A stretch of DNA of 64,000 nt from Clarkia xantiana subsp. parviflora. Its lineage: Eukaryota > Streptophyta > Magnoliopsida > Myrtales > Onagraceae. Below, one piece after another: positions 1-9,055 of the stretch. Every line of letters starts with the position of its first letter. The first letter of the stretch is position 1. Under the pieces are notes generated by a model that saw nothing but the letters and a program-made list of their open reading frames with translations, ran no database searches and had not been told where the DNA came from. Location: NCBI GenBank assembly GCA_036873135.1, contig JAPTYO010000005.1, positions 17,814,666 through 17,878,665 of the forward strand, read 5' to 3'. The position numbers and the translations under genes are program-made.

Positions 1-372
1 GACTGAGTTCCGCATTCATTGCGCTCCGAGGACCGCTATTAAGGGCCAGGCGTTGGCAGATTTTATAGCTGAGTCTACGGCACCCGATCTGGAAGTAACG
101 GGTCCCGCAGAGGGGGCAACCATGGAAGGAGTTCCGACAACAGAACAGCAGCCAGAACAGCCAAATGAGGAGAACACCTGGAGATGTACACTGATGGTTC
201 ATCGAGTGTAGAAGGCTCGGGGGCAGGATTCGTGTTGATACCGCCCGGTGGAGGTGAGCCCTTACGGTATGCCCTGGCGTTGACATTCAAAGCCACCAAC
301 AACGAAGCAGAATAAGAGGCTCTCATCACAGGCCTTAAGATTGCCAAGGGTACGGGGGTCGACCATTTAAAA
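1..372 (+). pseudogene. E1 archaeal-type RNase H region, broken
   Basis: This is the linker after the first RNase H plus the second, archaeal-type RNase H of a Tat pol. The linker reads as an ADFIAEST-type segment. Near 180 one base is missing compared with the E2 and E5 copies, so the WEMYTDGSS strand is lost from frame. At 313-315 a TAA stands where the other copies encode Tyr (NNEAEYEA). Either lesion would stop production of RNase H and integrase from the polyprotein. The frame resumes after the stop and runs into the integrase segment. Confidence 0.85.
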
Positions 373-1908
373 GTGAAGGGCGATGCTAGCTTGGTTGTAA
401 ATCAAGTCCAGGGGAACTATGAGGCTAAAAGCCCGACGATGAAGAAATATTTGCATGAGGTGCAGACTTTGAAGGGAAGCTTCAAAAGCTTTGATATTGA
501 GGCGATCCCGAGGGAAGAGAACGCGGAAGCGGATGCCTTGAGCAAGTTTGCCCTGGGAGTGGCCCCCGAGGAGAATCGGAGGGTGCATTTCCTGGAGAGG
601 GTGATCATCTCAAACATCGACCCGGTGGAGGTCTGTGCTGTAGGGACAAGATCAAAAGAAGAGGAGGAGCCCACCTGGATGACCCCGATGGTCACGTACC
701 TGACTACGGGAGTACTCCCCGATGATAAAACGGCAGCCGTCAGGTTGCGGCGGATTGCAGACAACTATGCGATGGTGGACAACCAATTATACAAAAAAGG
801 GTACGTAAAACCTTTCTTAAAATGTGTAGCAGAGCCTGATACAAATCGGATCCTGAGGGAGCTCCACGAAGGAGTCGCGGCCTGCCATGAAGGGGCTCGA
901 TCTCTAGTAAGGAAGGCGTTGAACTTAGGCTACTACTGGCCCTCGATGAACAAAGAAGCGACGGCGATGGTCCAATCCTGTGATGCATGCCAGAGGTACG
1001 CCCCAAATATCGTAGCTCCCGCCGCGGACCTGATGCCCATCAGCAGTGCATGGCCCTTTGCGCAATGGGGAATTGACTTGGTGGGACCACTCCCCCAAGC
1101 GAGAGGTCAGTGCAAGTACTTACTCGTGGCCATTGACTATTTCTCAAAATGGATAGAGGCCAAAGCATTGGCTAGAACAACGGGGCAGCAGATCCTCAGA
1201 TTCCTTCAGACTCAGATCATATCCCGGTATGGGGTTCCTCGAGTGTTGATCAGCGACAACGGCCCTCCGTTCAATGGGGCTCAGTTAAAGGAGTACCTGG
1301 AAGAACTAAACATCGAGCATCGGACCACTTCAGTCCGCCACGCTCAGACCAATGGCCAGGTAGAGTCAGCCAACAAGATCGTGATGGATGACCTGAAGAA
1401 GAGAGTCTATGCCTTGCAGGGCCATTGGCTGGATGAGCTCGAGAGCGTGCTGTGGGCTGTGAGAACAACACCCAAGCAATCAACAGGAGAAACTCCGTTT
1501 GGCCTGGTCTATGGCACGGAGGCGGTCGCTCCCATGGAAATAGCGGTGGCGTCCCATCGCGCGAAATATTACGAGCCTGTGACAAACGAGGAAATGAGAC
1601 GTCTGGACTTAGACCTACTCGAGGAAAAGAGGTGGAAGGCTGATGAAGTCCAGGCCCGAATGCGTTTGGCAACAGCCCGATACTACAATCGGCGTGTCCG
1701 GTCCCGACAATTCTTCGTAGGAGAACTTGTCTGGCGGAGGAATGAGTTTGTTCATCAAGACCAGATCAACAGGCTGTCACCAAAATGGGAAGGACCCTAC
1801 AAGATCGTGGGGATGCCAGCGCCCAATGCATACAAGTTAGAGGATCTCGAAGGAAAGACGTTGAAGCATTCCTTCAGTGGCGGACACTTGAAGAAGTATC
1901 ATGTTTGA
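373..1908 (+). CDS. E1 integrase segment of pol
   Basis: This open frame of 511 codons covers the end of the archaeal-type RNase H (catalytic Asp region near GDASLVVNQV), an HHCC zinc finger (HEGVAACHEG then CDACQRY), and the catalytic core with Asp in WGIDLVGP, Asp in ISDNGPPFNG and Glu in GQVESANKI, the D,D35E spacing. It ends with the GPYKIVG / LKHSFSGGHLKKYHV tail shared with E2 and E5. Integrase inserts the cDNA into host DNA. It is a piece of a polyprotein and not a free gene: the ATG at 373 is only the first Met after the upstream stop. The integrase part looks undamaged, but the frame above it is broken. Confidence 0.85.
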   Translation: MKGDASLVVNQVQGNYEAKSPTMKKYLHEVQTLKGSFKSFDIEAIPREENAEADALSKFALGVAPEENRRVHFLERVIISNIDPVEVCAVGTRSKEEEEPTWMTPMVTYLTTGVLPDDKTAAVRLRRIADNYAMVDNQLYKKGYVKPFLKCVAEPDTNRILRELHEGVAACHEGARSLVRKALNLGYYWPSMNKEATAMVQSCDACQRYAPNIVAPAADLMPISSAWPFAQWGIDLVGPLPQARGQCKYLLVAIDYFSKWIEAKALARTTGQQILRFLQTQIISRYGVPRVLISDNGPPFNGAQLKEYLEELNIEHRTTSVRHAQTNGQVESANKIVMDDLKKRVYALQGHWLDELESVLWAVRTTPKQSTGETPFGLVYGTEAVAPMEIAVASHRAKYYEPVTNEEMRRLDLDLLEEKRWKADEVQARMRLATARYYNRRVRSRQFFVGELVWRRNEFVHQDQINRLSPKWEGPYKIVGMPAPNAYKLEDLEGKTLKHSFSGGHLKKYHV

Positions 1909-2014
1909 TATTAAGTCGCCGCGAATGACGCAAGTTATCTATCAATCCGAGTAAGACGTCCTGAGTAACGCGATAAAAGCCTTCCGAGGTACGATGAAAG
2001 CCCCGCAGGGGATG

Positions 2015-2640
2015 CGTAAGTCGTCTATATGACGCGGCCAAAAGCCTTAACAGGTACGGACAAAAGCCCTACGGGGTAAACGTAAGTCGTCTATATGATG
2101 CAACCAAAAGCCTAGGTATGAAAAGACCCTGATGGGTCCGCGTAAGTCGTCTATATGATGCGGCCAAAAGCCTTAACGGGTATGAAAAGACCCTGATGGG
2201 TCCGCGTAAGTCGTCTATATGATGCGGCCAAAAGCCTTAACGGGTATGAAAAGACCCTGATGGGTCCGCGTAAGTCGTCTATATGATGCGGCCAAAAGCC
2301 TTAACGGGTATGAAAAGACCCTGATGGGTCCGCGTAAGTCGTCTATATGATGCGGCCAAAAGCCTTAACGGGTATGAAAAGACCCTGATGGGTCCGCGTA
2401 AGTCGTCTATATGATGCGGCCAAAAGCCTTAACGGGTATGAAAAGACCCTGATGGGTCCGCGTAAGTCGTCTATATGATGCGGCCAAAAGCCTTAACGGG
2501 TATGAAAAGACTCTGATGGGTCCGCGTAAGTCGTCTATATGATGCGGCCAAAAGCCTTAACGGGTATGAAAAAGCCTTAACAGGTCCGTGTAAGTCGTCT
2601 ATATGATGCGACAAAAAGCCTTAACGGGTACGATTAAGCC
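2015..2640 (+). repeat. 64-bp tandem array, about 10 units
   Basis: The unit start CGTAAGTCGTCTATATGA recurs at 2015, 2081, 2141, 2205, 2269, 2333, 2397, 2461 and 2525, with a diverged unit near 2589. From 2141 on the period is exactly 64 bp and units are almost identical, with more diverged units at each end. It lies between integrase and LTR, the hypervariable 3' zone of Tat elements. No coding capacity is apparent. Confidence 0.95.
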
Positions 2641-2740
2641 GTCCAGTAGAGACGCAATGAAAGCCGTCCAGTAGAGACGCAATGGAAGTCGTCCAGTAGA
2701 GACGCAATGAAAGCCGTCCAGTAGAGACGCAATGAAAGCC
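2636..2740 (+). repeat. 25-bp tandem array, 4 units
   Basis: A GTCCAGTAGAGACGCAATG unit of 25 bp repeats four times directly after the 64-bp array. One unit carries small changes (GGAAGT for GAAAGC). Confidence 0.9.
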
Positions 2741-2773
2741 CTAAAGGGTATGAAAATGGCCTTGAAAGGCAGG

Positions 2774-3004
2774 GACGAGAAGCCTTAAGTGGTGAAGTCC
2801 CGATTATGGACGAGAAGCCTTAGGTGGTGAAGTCCCGATTTTGGACGAGAAGCCTTAAGTGGTGAAGTCCCGATTTTGGACGAGAAGCCTTAAGTGGTGA
2901 AGTCCCGATTTTGGACGAGAAGCCTTAAGTGGTGAAGTCCCGATTCTGGACGAGAAGCCTTAAGTGGTGAAGCCCCGATTTTGGATGAGAAACCTTAAGT
3001 GGTA
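2774..3004 (+). repeat. 35-bp tandem array, 7 units
   Basis: Units start GACGAGAAGCCTTAAGTGGT at 2774, 2809, 2844, 2879, 2914 and 2949, with a variant (GATGAG) at 2984. The CCTTAAGTGG core also appears, in other contexts, in the repeat zones of E2 and E5. Confidence 0.95.
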
Positions 3005-3102
3005 AGTCATTGTGAAGCATCGGAAGGGTGTATGAAGTCATCTTAAGTGATGGACCGAAGAATTGGGAGAGTCATATTCAAGAATTGTACCCAAGGTAAA
3101 AG

Positions 3103-3330
3103 CCTCCGACGGCGGTATCGGGAGGTATGAAGACAAAAGTCTCCGACGGCGGTGTCGGGAGGTATGAAGACAAAAGCCTCCGACGGCGGTATCGGGAGGT
3201 ATGAAGACAAAAAAAGTCTCCGACGGCAGTATCGGGAGGAAAGTGAATGTGAAAATCCCCGACGGTAGTATCGGGAGGTGCGAAGACAAAGGCCTCCGAC
3301 GGTGATATCGGAAGGCATGAAAGCGAGAAC
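3103..3330 (+). repeat. 37-bp tandem array, about 6 units
   Basis: The unit contains CTCCGACGGCGGTATCGGGA and repeats with a 37-bp period (3104, 3141 and on). The later units are more diverged. Single copies of the same motif lie next to the 3' LTR of E2 (about 4940-5030, opposite strand), so this array marks the LTR-proximal side of the internal region. Frames open across it are repeat artefacts. Confidence 0.9.
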
Positions 3331-3405
3331 CTTCGACAAGAGAGGTCAAGAGATCTGAACTGGAAGACATGACGAACTAAAAGTCCCCCATGTCTTGGGG
3401 GCAAA

Positions 3406-4146
3406 TGATGGGTTCCGATGTAATCGTTAGCCCCGTTAACAGCCAATGGACGGCAAGTTAAGTCCAGTGGGCCTCGTAAAGGCCCGGAAGGCCCAGAGGC
3501 CCAGTACGAAGAGCCCCGATGTAGGTGGGCCCGACATAAGAGCTGTACGCTCCCGATAAGAAGCCTCTGAGCAGGCCCCGATATGCCTTGGTAAAGGCCC
3601 CGATGATAAAGCCCCGCAGAGGCTGGACCTGTCCCGCAGAGACTGAAGGTCCTGGGTGGTGATCTAGAATGGAACAACTCTGGAGTCCCCGACAAGAGTC
3701 GGGACTTGGGATCAGAGGATAAGACCGAGAAACCCGCCTACCAGATAGAGTAGTGGGAGACGGTTGAAGATAACGGATAAGTTCCCCCGAGATACGCAAG
3801 GCGTGCCCGAGATACACGGAGTATGGGTAAGATACGCGGAGCGTGGGGCGAAATATACGGAATCCCCCGAGATATACGGAATCATGACCATAACGGCCAA
3901 GGCTGGCCTCAGGTAACTCTGGGTAACCTCGTCTCCTATATAAGGAGGAAGTTACCCCAGAAAACCCTAATCTGAATTACGAGCTTAGACTTTGGCTTAC
4001 CACCCCATTGATTACTGTACTCATTTAAGCATCGGAGAGGGATTCTGGGTCACCACCCAGGTCATCCCCTTGTGCAGGACCACGCGGAGCTTAGGAGTCC
4101 GAGCATTCCGTCAAGGACGTAACAGAGCTTCGCCCGTGATCCAACA
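3406..4146 (+). repeat. E1 3' LTR (741 bp)
   Basis: The LTR begins TGATGGGTTCC straight after the purine tract TCTTGGGGGCAAA and ends GTGATCCAACA. It contains a TATA box (TATATAAG near 3938), flanked by inverted CTCC/GGAG, and repeats of a GAGATACRCGGAR-type motif at about 3784-3893 in U3. The CATCGGAGAGGGATTC block is shared by all LTRs of this group in the window. Confidence 0.92.
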
Positions 4147-4878
4147 ACGTCCTTGACGGAAAGCTTGGACTCCTGGGCTCCGCGTAATCCTGCAAAAGGG
4201 GATGACCTGGGTGGTGATCCAGAATCCCTCTCCGATGCTTAAATGAGTATATGATCAATGGGGTGGTAGCAGTAATCTAAGTGCGTATTAGCTGATCTGT
4301 GTTTTCTGAGTAACTTCCTCCTTTATATAGGAGGGGAAGTTACTCATTACCTGTTACTGCGCCTGGCAGTTTTACCCACGATTCCGCATATCTCGTCACG
4401 ATTCCATATATCTCGTTCGGGATTCCGTATATTTCGCCCCACGCTCCGCGTATCTTACCCATACTCCGCGTATCTCGGGCACGCCCTGCGTATCTCGGGG
4501 AAGTTTATCTATATCTTTAACCGTCGTCCCACTACTCTATCTAGTAGGCGGGTTTCTCGGTCTTATCCTCTGATCACAAGTCTCGACTCCCGTCGGGGAC
4601 TCCAGAGTTATCTCATTCTAGGTCACCACCCAGGACCCTTTGTCTCACGAGACAGGTCCAGCCTCCGCGGGGCTTTATTATCGGGGCCTTTACTAAGGCA
4701 TATCGGGGCCTGCTCAGAGGCTTCTCGTCGGGAGCATTCAGCTCATATATCGGAACCGCTGAAGTCGGGACCCTTCGTACGGGGCCTCTGAGCCTTCCAG
4801 GCTTTTCACGAGGCCCACTGGACCTACTCGCCGTCCATTGGCTGATAACGGGGCTAACGATCACATCGGAACCCATCA
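4147..4878 (-). repeat. E2 3' LTR (732 bp, end-truncated)
   Basis: It matches the 5' LTR at 14763-15521 almost perfectly but lacks the terminal 26 bp that would read TGTTGGATCACGGGCGAAGC on the plus strand. It starts at ACGTCCTTGACGG directly after the last base of the E1 LTR. The plus-strand end CCCATCA is followed by TTTGCCCCCAAGACATGG, the complement of the polypurine tract. Confidence 0.92.
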
Positions 4879-5318
4879 TTTGCCCCCAAGACATGGGGGA
4901 CTTCTAGTTCGTCGTGTCTTCCAGTTCCTGATCTTCTGACCTCGCTGTCGGAGGCTTTTTCGTTCGTACCTCCCGATATTGCCATCGGAGGCTTTTGCCT
5001 TCAGGCCTCTAGATACCTCAATTGGAGGTTTTTGCCTTGCGCGTAATTGTCGTATGACAGAGTTTCTTACTCCTGATTACCTTGGGCCCACTGGACTCCA
5101 TGGGCAGTTGCCAAATCCGAGGAGACTCCTCGGTTACTACAGCATTAAATGTTGGGGATTATGAAACGACGCTTAAATCGGCGTGACTGTTGCTTTCTGA
5201 AAAAGCACTTATTACGTCACCACGTCTCTTCCGTACCGTCCTCTTAATCTCGACGATCAGGATCGAATCGTTTCATCTTCAACGGTCAAGATCGAGTCCA
5301 TCCAGTTGTCCTTTTGCT

Positions 5319-5325
5319 TATAAAA
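5319..5325 (+). promoter_or_regulatory. TATA box of E2 antisense gene
   Basis: TATAAAA lies 172 bp upstream of the antisense ATG at 5491. A block with CGTTTCATCTTCAACGGTC lies just upstream (about 5267-5285). Equivalent TATAAAA boxes and the same upstream block occur in E5 (59192-59198, minus) and E6 (61041-61047), which supports a real promoter. Confidence 0.6.
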
Positions 5326-5490
5326 GCCAAAACCCTGGCATTATTCACTTCTTCTTCACCCTCTCAATTTCTGGAAGTTCTGCTATTCTTGCACTCGAAG
5401 TTTCTCCTCCAAGGTTCTTCTGCTCTTCAAGTGATCCAAGGCCTTCAATCTTCCCGATCCTTCTTCATCTTCACCAAGCATCCATCGACA

Positions 5491-8223
5491 ATGTCTGGTA
5501 CGGTTTCCCTTCTCTATTTTCGTGATTCGCTGATATTATCCTCTCCTCCTGTCTTGAATTTTTCTGTCTGTAACCGTTTTTAGACGAGGCTAGTTCTGAG
5601 ACTAGGACTCCTTTTACCTTTGAATTTGCCGTTAACGAGATTTCCGAGGCCTCGTATGAGGTTGCTCTCCGAGAGGGCTGTATTACCTCGGATTGGGAGC
5701 CTCGTTTCCCCTACGAGACTCAGCCTACTGTCAGGAGGAAGCATATCGTCACGCGTCCTCGAGAGGGGGAAGTGTTCGTCTCCGCCGGACAGATAAGTGC
5801 TGGGATTCGATTCCCCTTCTGCGGGAACCTGGTGGAGATGTGCAACTTCTACAAGACACACCCTTGTACCTTCTCTCCACATGCCATCCGCGTGTGGAAT
5901 GCCTTCCAGCTTTTGTGCCTCCGCCAGCAGTGGACGTACAGTCTACTGCTCTTCCGCACATTCTACGGAATGAAGTGCAATAAGGCTGGTGTTTGCTCAT
6001 TCTCCCCCCGACTCCCCAAGTGGACAAAGGAACAACTTTCACGTTTCGGCTGGGATAGCGAGACCTGGAAGTTCCACAAGGATCGGGTGCTGATTCGCGA
6101 CTCGGGGTCTGATAATAGCGGATGGAAGAAGTATTACTTCTTCGTCCAAAACAGCTCTGTCCCATGGCCCCGATGGGAGGTCGTGGCGGACCCTGCCCCC
6201 AAGCTCGAGGTCTACAGCGAGGATGACCTCAACACACTCCAGCTGGTTCAGCTTTATCGTTGGGGGGACTCCTTCATACCCCTCGACGCCACCAAGCTTA
6301 TGGAGAAGGACTTGATTCATATCGGGGTCCGGCTCCTCGATTCTGTTTCCAAGGATCTAGTCATCTGGGTAATACTTCTAACCCCCTTGTCTTTTATTTT
6401 TGCAGCCAAGAAGGCATCTCTGCTGACTCATCTCATGTTGAAGCAGGACGAGACTGATGCCGTCCCAAGTGGCTCCAAGAGGAAGCGGAAATCGCTGAAG
6501 AAGGGAGCTTCCTCTTCCGCCACTCCTTCTGCTGCCCCTCCGACCGAGGAGCCGATCGTGGCCAAGCGGGCCAGGAGGGAGGAGATTGACCAAGCCTTCG
6601 AGATTGACCAAGCCTTCCTCGGAGTGACCAAGCCTTCGAGGAAGGTAAGCGTGTCCGTCGTGCTATTAAAAGATATAAAAAGCTGGTTCCCGAGGAGTTT
6701 ATCCCCGCTGATCGGGAATCGCGGGTTCGAGAAATCAAATACATCCTTCGAGGAGAAACCCCCCGCGTTCTCAAGGCGGGATACTACAACTTCTTCGGAA
6801 AGAACCAACACCTCGAGCGTCAAATCATCTGGTGCCCTCATGGTACCCTTCCTGACTTTATTCGTCCCGCCACCGCAGGTCCATCGGAGGCTGTCACTCC
6901 GAGGAAGGCTGCTACTCCAGCCCGGGCCACGACTCCACAGGCGCCGGTGACGGAGGAGACCCCGACGGAAGCTCAGTTCCGTCAGGTGACTGATTTGGAG
7001 GCTTCTCCTTCCTCTGAGGAGCCCAATGAGGGTGGCCTGCTTCTCCGCCGTAAGCCAGGTTGGAGCACCCTGAGGCCCTCCGTGGAAGACGTGTCCCGGA
7101 GTCCTCCTCCTGAGCTCCGCACTCCGACTCCCGAGCCTCCGACCGAGGTGGCTCCTCCGGCTGAAGATTTCAGGGTCATCCCTCCTCTCCCGGTGGATGA
7201 AAATCTTTACAAGATTTTCACCCCAAATCAGGAGACGGTTCCCTGGAACCCAATTGAGTCTCTCTGAGGGGTCTCACTCCAACGGGGAGACCTTCAGCCT
7301 GAATTGGCCCTGCATCTGCTGGGAGGGTCAGTTCCTCCAGCCTTGAGGCAGCCCATCTCCTTGGCGCGGGAGGACATCGAGGAGGAGCTCCGCGATATGG
7401 CCATACGCCGGATGGAGGTAAAACTTTACCTTTACTTTATTCTTTTCATTGTTCTTGTCTCCGATTACTGAATTTTAATCCTTTTTCCCTTGTCTTAGGA
7501 CACCGCGAACCAGCAGCGCTGCTTCGGCCTTATCCTGGCTCTGAAGGGTGTTTTGGAGGAGGCACAAGCCAAGTCGGACACCGACGCGTTGGCCAAGCTC
7601 CAGGTGGACCTCGACGAGGCTGTGGCGGCCAGGAATAAGATGGCCAAGGAGAAAACTCTCCTTGACGAGATGGCTTGGGCCTGCTCAAGCAGGTTCAGGA
7701 TCACGAGGCTGTCATGCGTCGGGAGCGGAAGATGGTCCAGGCGGATCAGCAGCGGAACGAGTCGGAGAAGAGGCAGCTCATCCATGAGAAGGGTGTTCTC
7801 GCGGAAGCTCTCGCGGAGGCCAAGGCGGGGCTCGAGGCCAAACTGGCTGAGGCCAAGGCCCAGGGCCACGAGGAAGGTCGCCTGCAGGGTCGCGAGGAGG
7901 GTCGTTTGCAAGGCCGCGAGGAGTATCGGAATTCTGAAGATTTCAAGGTGGATTCTGTAGGGTTTTGCAAGTCCGAGGTGGAGAACGTCCTGTTCAATTC
8001 CGTCGAAGAACTCTACACAGCCTACGAGGATTCCATCAACTTCAAGAAGTCCGAGACCCTCGCCCCTTTCGCGGAGAAATACTTCAACCTCCCCGCGGAG
8101 AGTGATGAGGCCGATGCTGTGGACCCGACTCAGCGGACTGCGGAGCCTTCTGCCCAGGCCCCTCCGAATCCTATTCCCTCCGAAGCTGCTGAGGACCCAA
8201 CTTCCAACAAGGACCAAGCTTAA
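5491..8223 (+). pseudogene. E2 antisense gene (PF04195-like domain plus coiled coil), broken
   Basis: The gene runs against gag-pol. Proposed exons: 5491-5497 (ATGTCTG), 5584-6368, about 6406-7417 and 7499-8223, with GT-AG introns at the same places as in E5 and E6. Exon 2 carries the conserved domain (GEVFVSAGQISAGIRFPFCGN, then SPHAIRVWNAFQ, FRTFYGMKCN, SSVPWPRWEV), which I take as the family catalogued as 'putative gypsy type transposon'. Exon 3 has a Lys/Arg-rich stretch and ILRGETPRVLKAGYY. Exon 4 is a Glu/Lys/Ala-rich coiled coil ending NKDQA. Breaks: a short imperfect duplication around 6590-6650 shifts the frame, TGA at 7265-7267, and another shift near 7670. The function is unknown. 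Confidence 0.75.
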
Positions 8224-9055
8224 CGCTTTATTTTTTAAGTCCTTGTAATTTTCTTCCTTGTATCCTCATTATCCTTTGTATCGGACCCCTTAGGCCTTCG
8301 AGCCTTTATGTAAGAAATTTTTTTCATCTGTTTTGGTCCCGATAATTGTTTGCACTTATTTAAAGTGACTTTAGATTCGTTACTGAAAACGTTCCGATGC
8401 ACCATTTAAGATGACTTCATACATCCTTCTGATGCTTTACTCGGGACTTCACCACTTAAGGTTTCTCGTCCATTCGCGACTTCACCACTTAAGGTTTCTC
8501 GTCCATTCGGGACTTCACCACTTAAGGTTTCTTGTCCAAATTACTTAATGTAATTTCGTATGTTTTTCGCGAGATTTTCCTCGGGATTTTACCACTTAAG
8601 GTTTCTCATCCCTGCCTTTCAAGGCCATTTTGTACATCACTTAAGATGATTTTTCACACCCCTTAAGGCTTTTACCGCGCCAAATCAGACGACTTTATCG
8701 TACCCTTTAAGGCTTTTTGCCGTATCATATAGACGACTTACGCGGACCCGTTAGGGATTTTTCGTACCTAGGCTTTTGGTTGCATCATAAAGACGACTTA
8801 CTTGTACCCCGTAGGGCTTTTGTCCGTACCTCGAAAGGCTTTTTGTCGCTCCATAAAGGCGACTTACTTGTACCTCGTAAGGCTTTTATCGTACCTCGAA
8901 AGGCTTTTGTCGCGTCCTTCAGGACGTCTTACTAACAGTTAGAGTAAATCTAAAAGCAATAGGATCGAAGGCAACTTTATTTATTAACAACTCAAAGCTG
9001 GCTTACATCGGATCTTTATTGATAGACAATTTGCGCCATTCGCAGCGACTTAATA
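8224..9055. repeat. E2 hypervariable zone
   Basis: Between the antisense gene and integrase lie short, diverged units related to the E1 arrays seen from the other strand: ACTTCACCACTTAAGGTTTC near 8452, 8484 and 8512, and TTAAGGCTTTT with AGACGACTTAC between 8660 and 8880. No long frame is present. The rest to 9055 is unique-looking and non-coding. Confidence 0.75.

Larger units (their letters stand above)
1..4146 (+). mobile_element. E1: Tat-lineage Ty3/gypsy retrotransposon, 3' part
   Basis: The window opens inside pol. In order the element shows the end of the first RNase H, an archaeal-type RNase H, integrase, four tandem arrays, a polypurine tract (about 3388-3405) and a complete 3' LTR. 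The second RNase H (YTDGSS / NNEAEYEA signatures) is what places it in the Tat lineage. Unlike E2, E5 and E6 it has no antisense gene between the arrays and the LTR. Its upstream half lies outside the window. Confidence 0.9.

Noticed and set aside
1271..1672. 133-codon frame opposite the E1 integrase
   Set aside because: Shadow of a conserved integrase. The equivalent frames in E2 and E5 are not kept.
2015..3004. CRISPR-like spacing of direct repeats
   Set aside because: Repeats are head-to-tail without unique spacers, in a plant retrotransposon; no cas genes.
3038..3900. Overlapping open frames on the minus strand across 3038-3900
   Set aside because: They arise because 37-bp repeats and the LTR lack stops in some frames; the translations are repeats of RYRRRRLLSSYLP-type phrases and match no protein.
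7495..8217. 240-codon minus-strand frame opposite the E2 coiled-coil exon
   Set aside because: It is the complement of Glu/Lys/Ala-rich codons. The plus-strand reading matches the E5 C terminus and is the real one.
5491..8223. Reading the antisense gene as a captured host gene unique to E2
   Set aside because: The same gene lies at the same place and strand in E5 and E6, so it is part of the elements.
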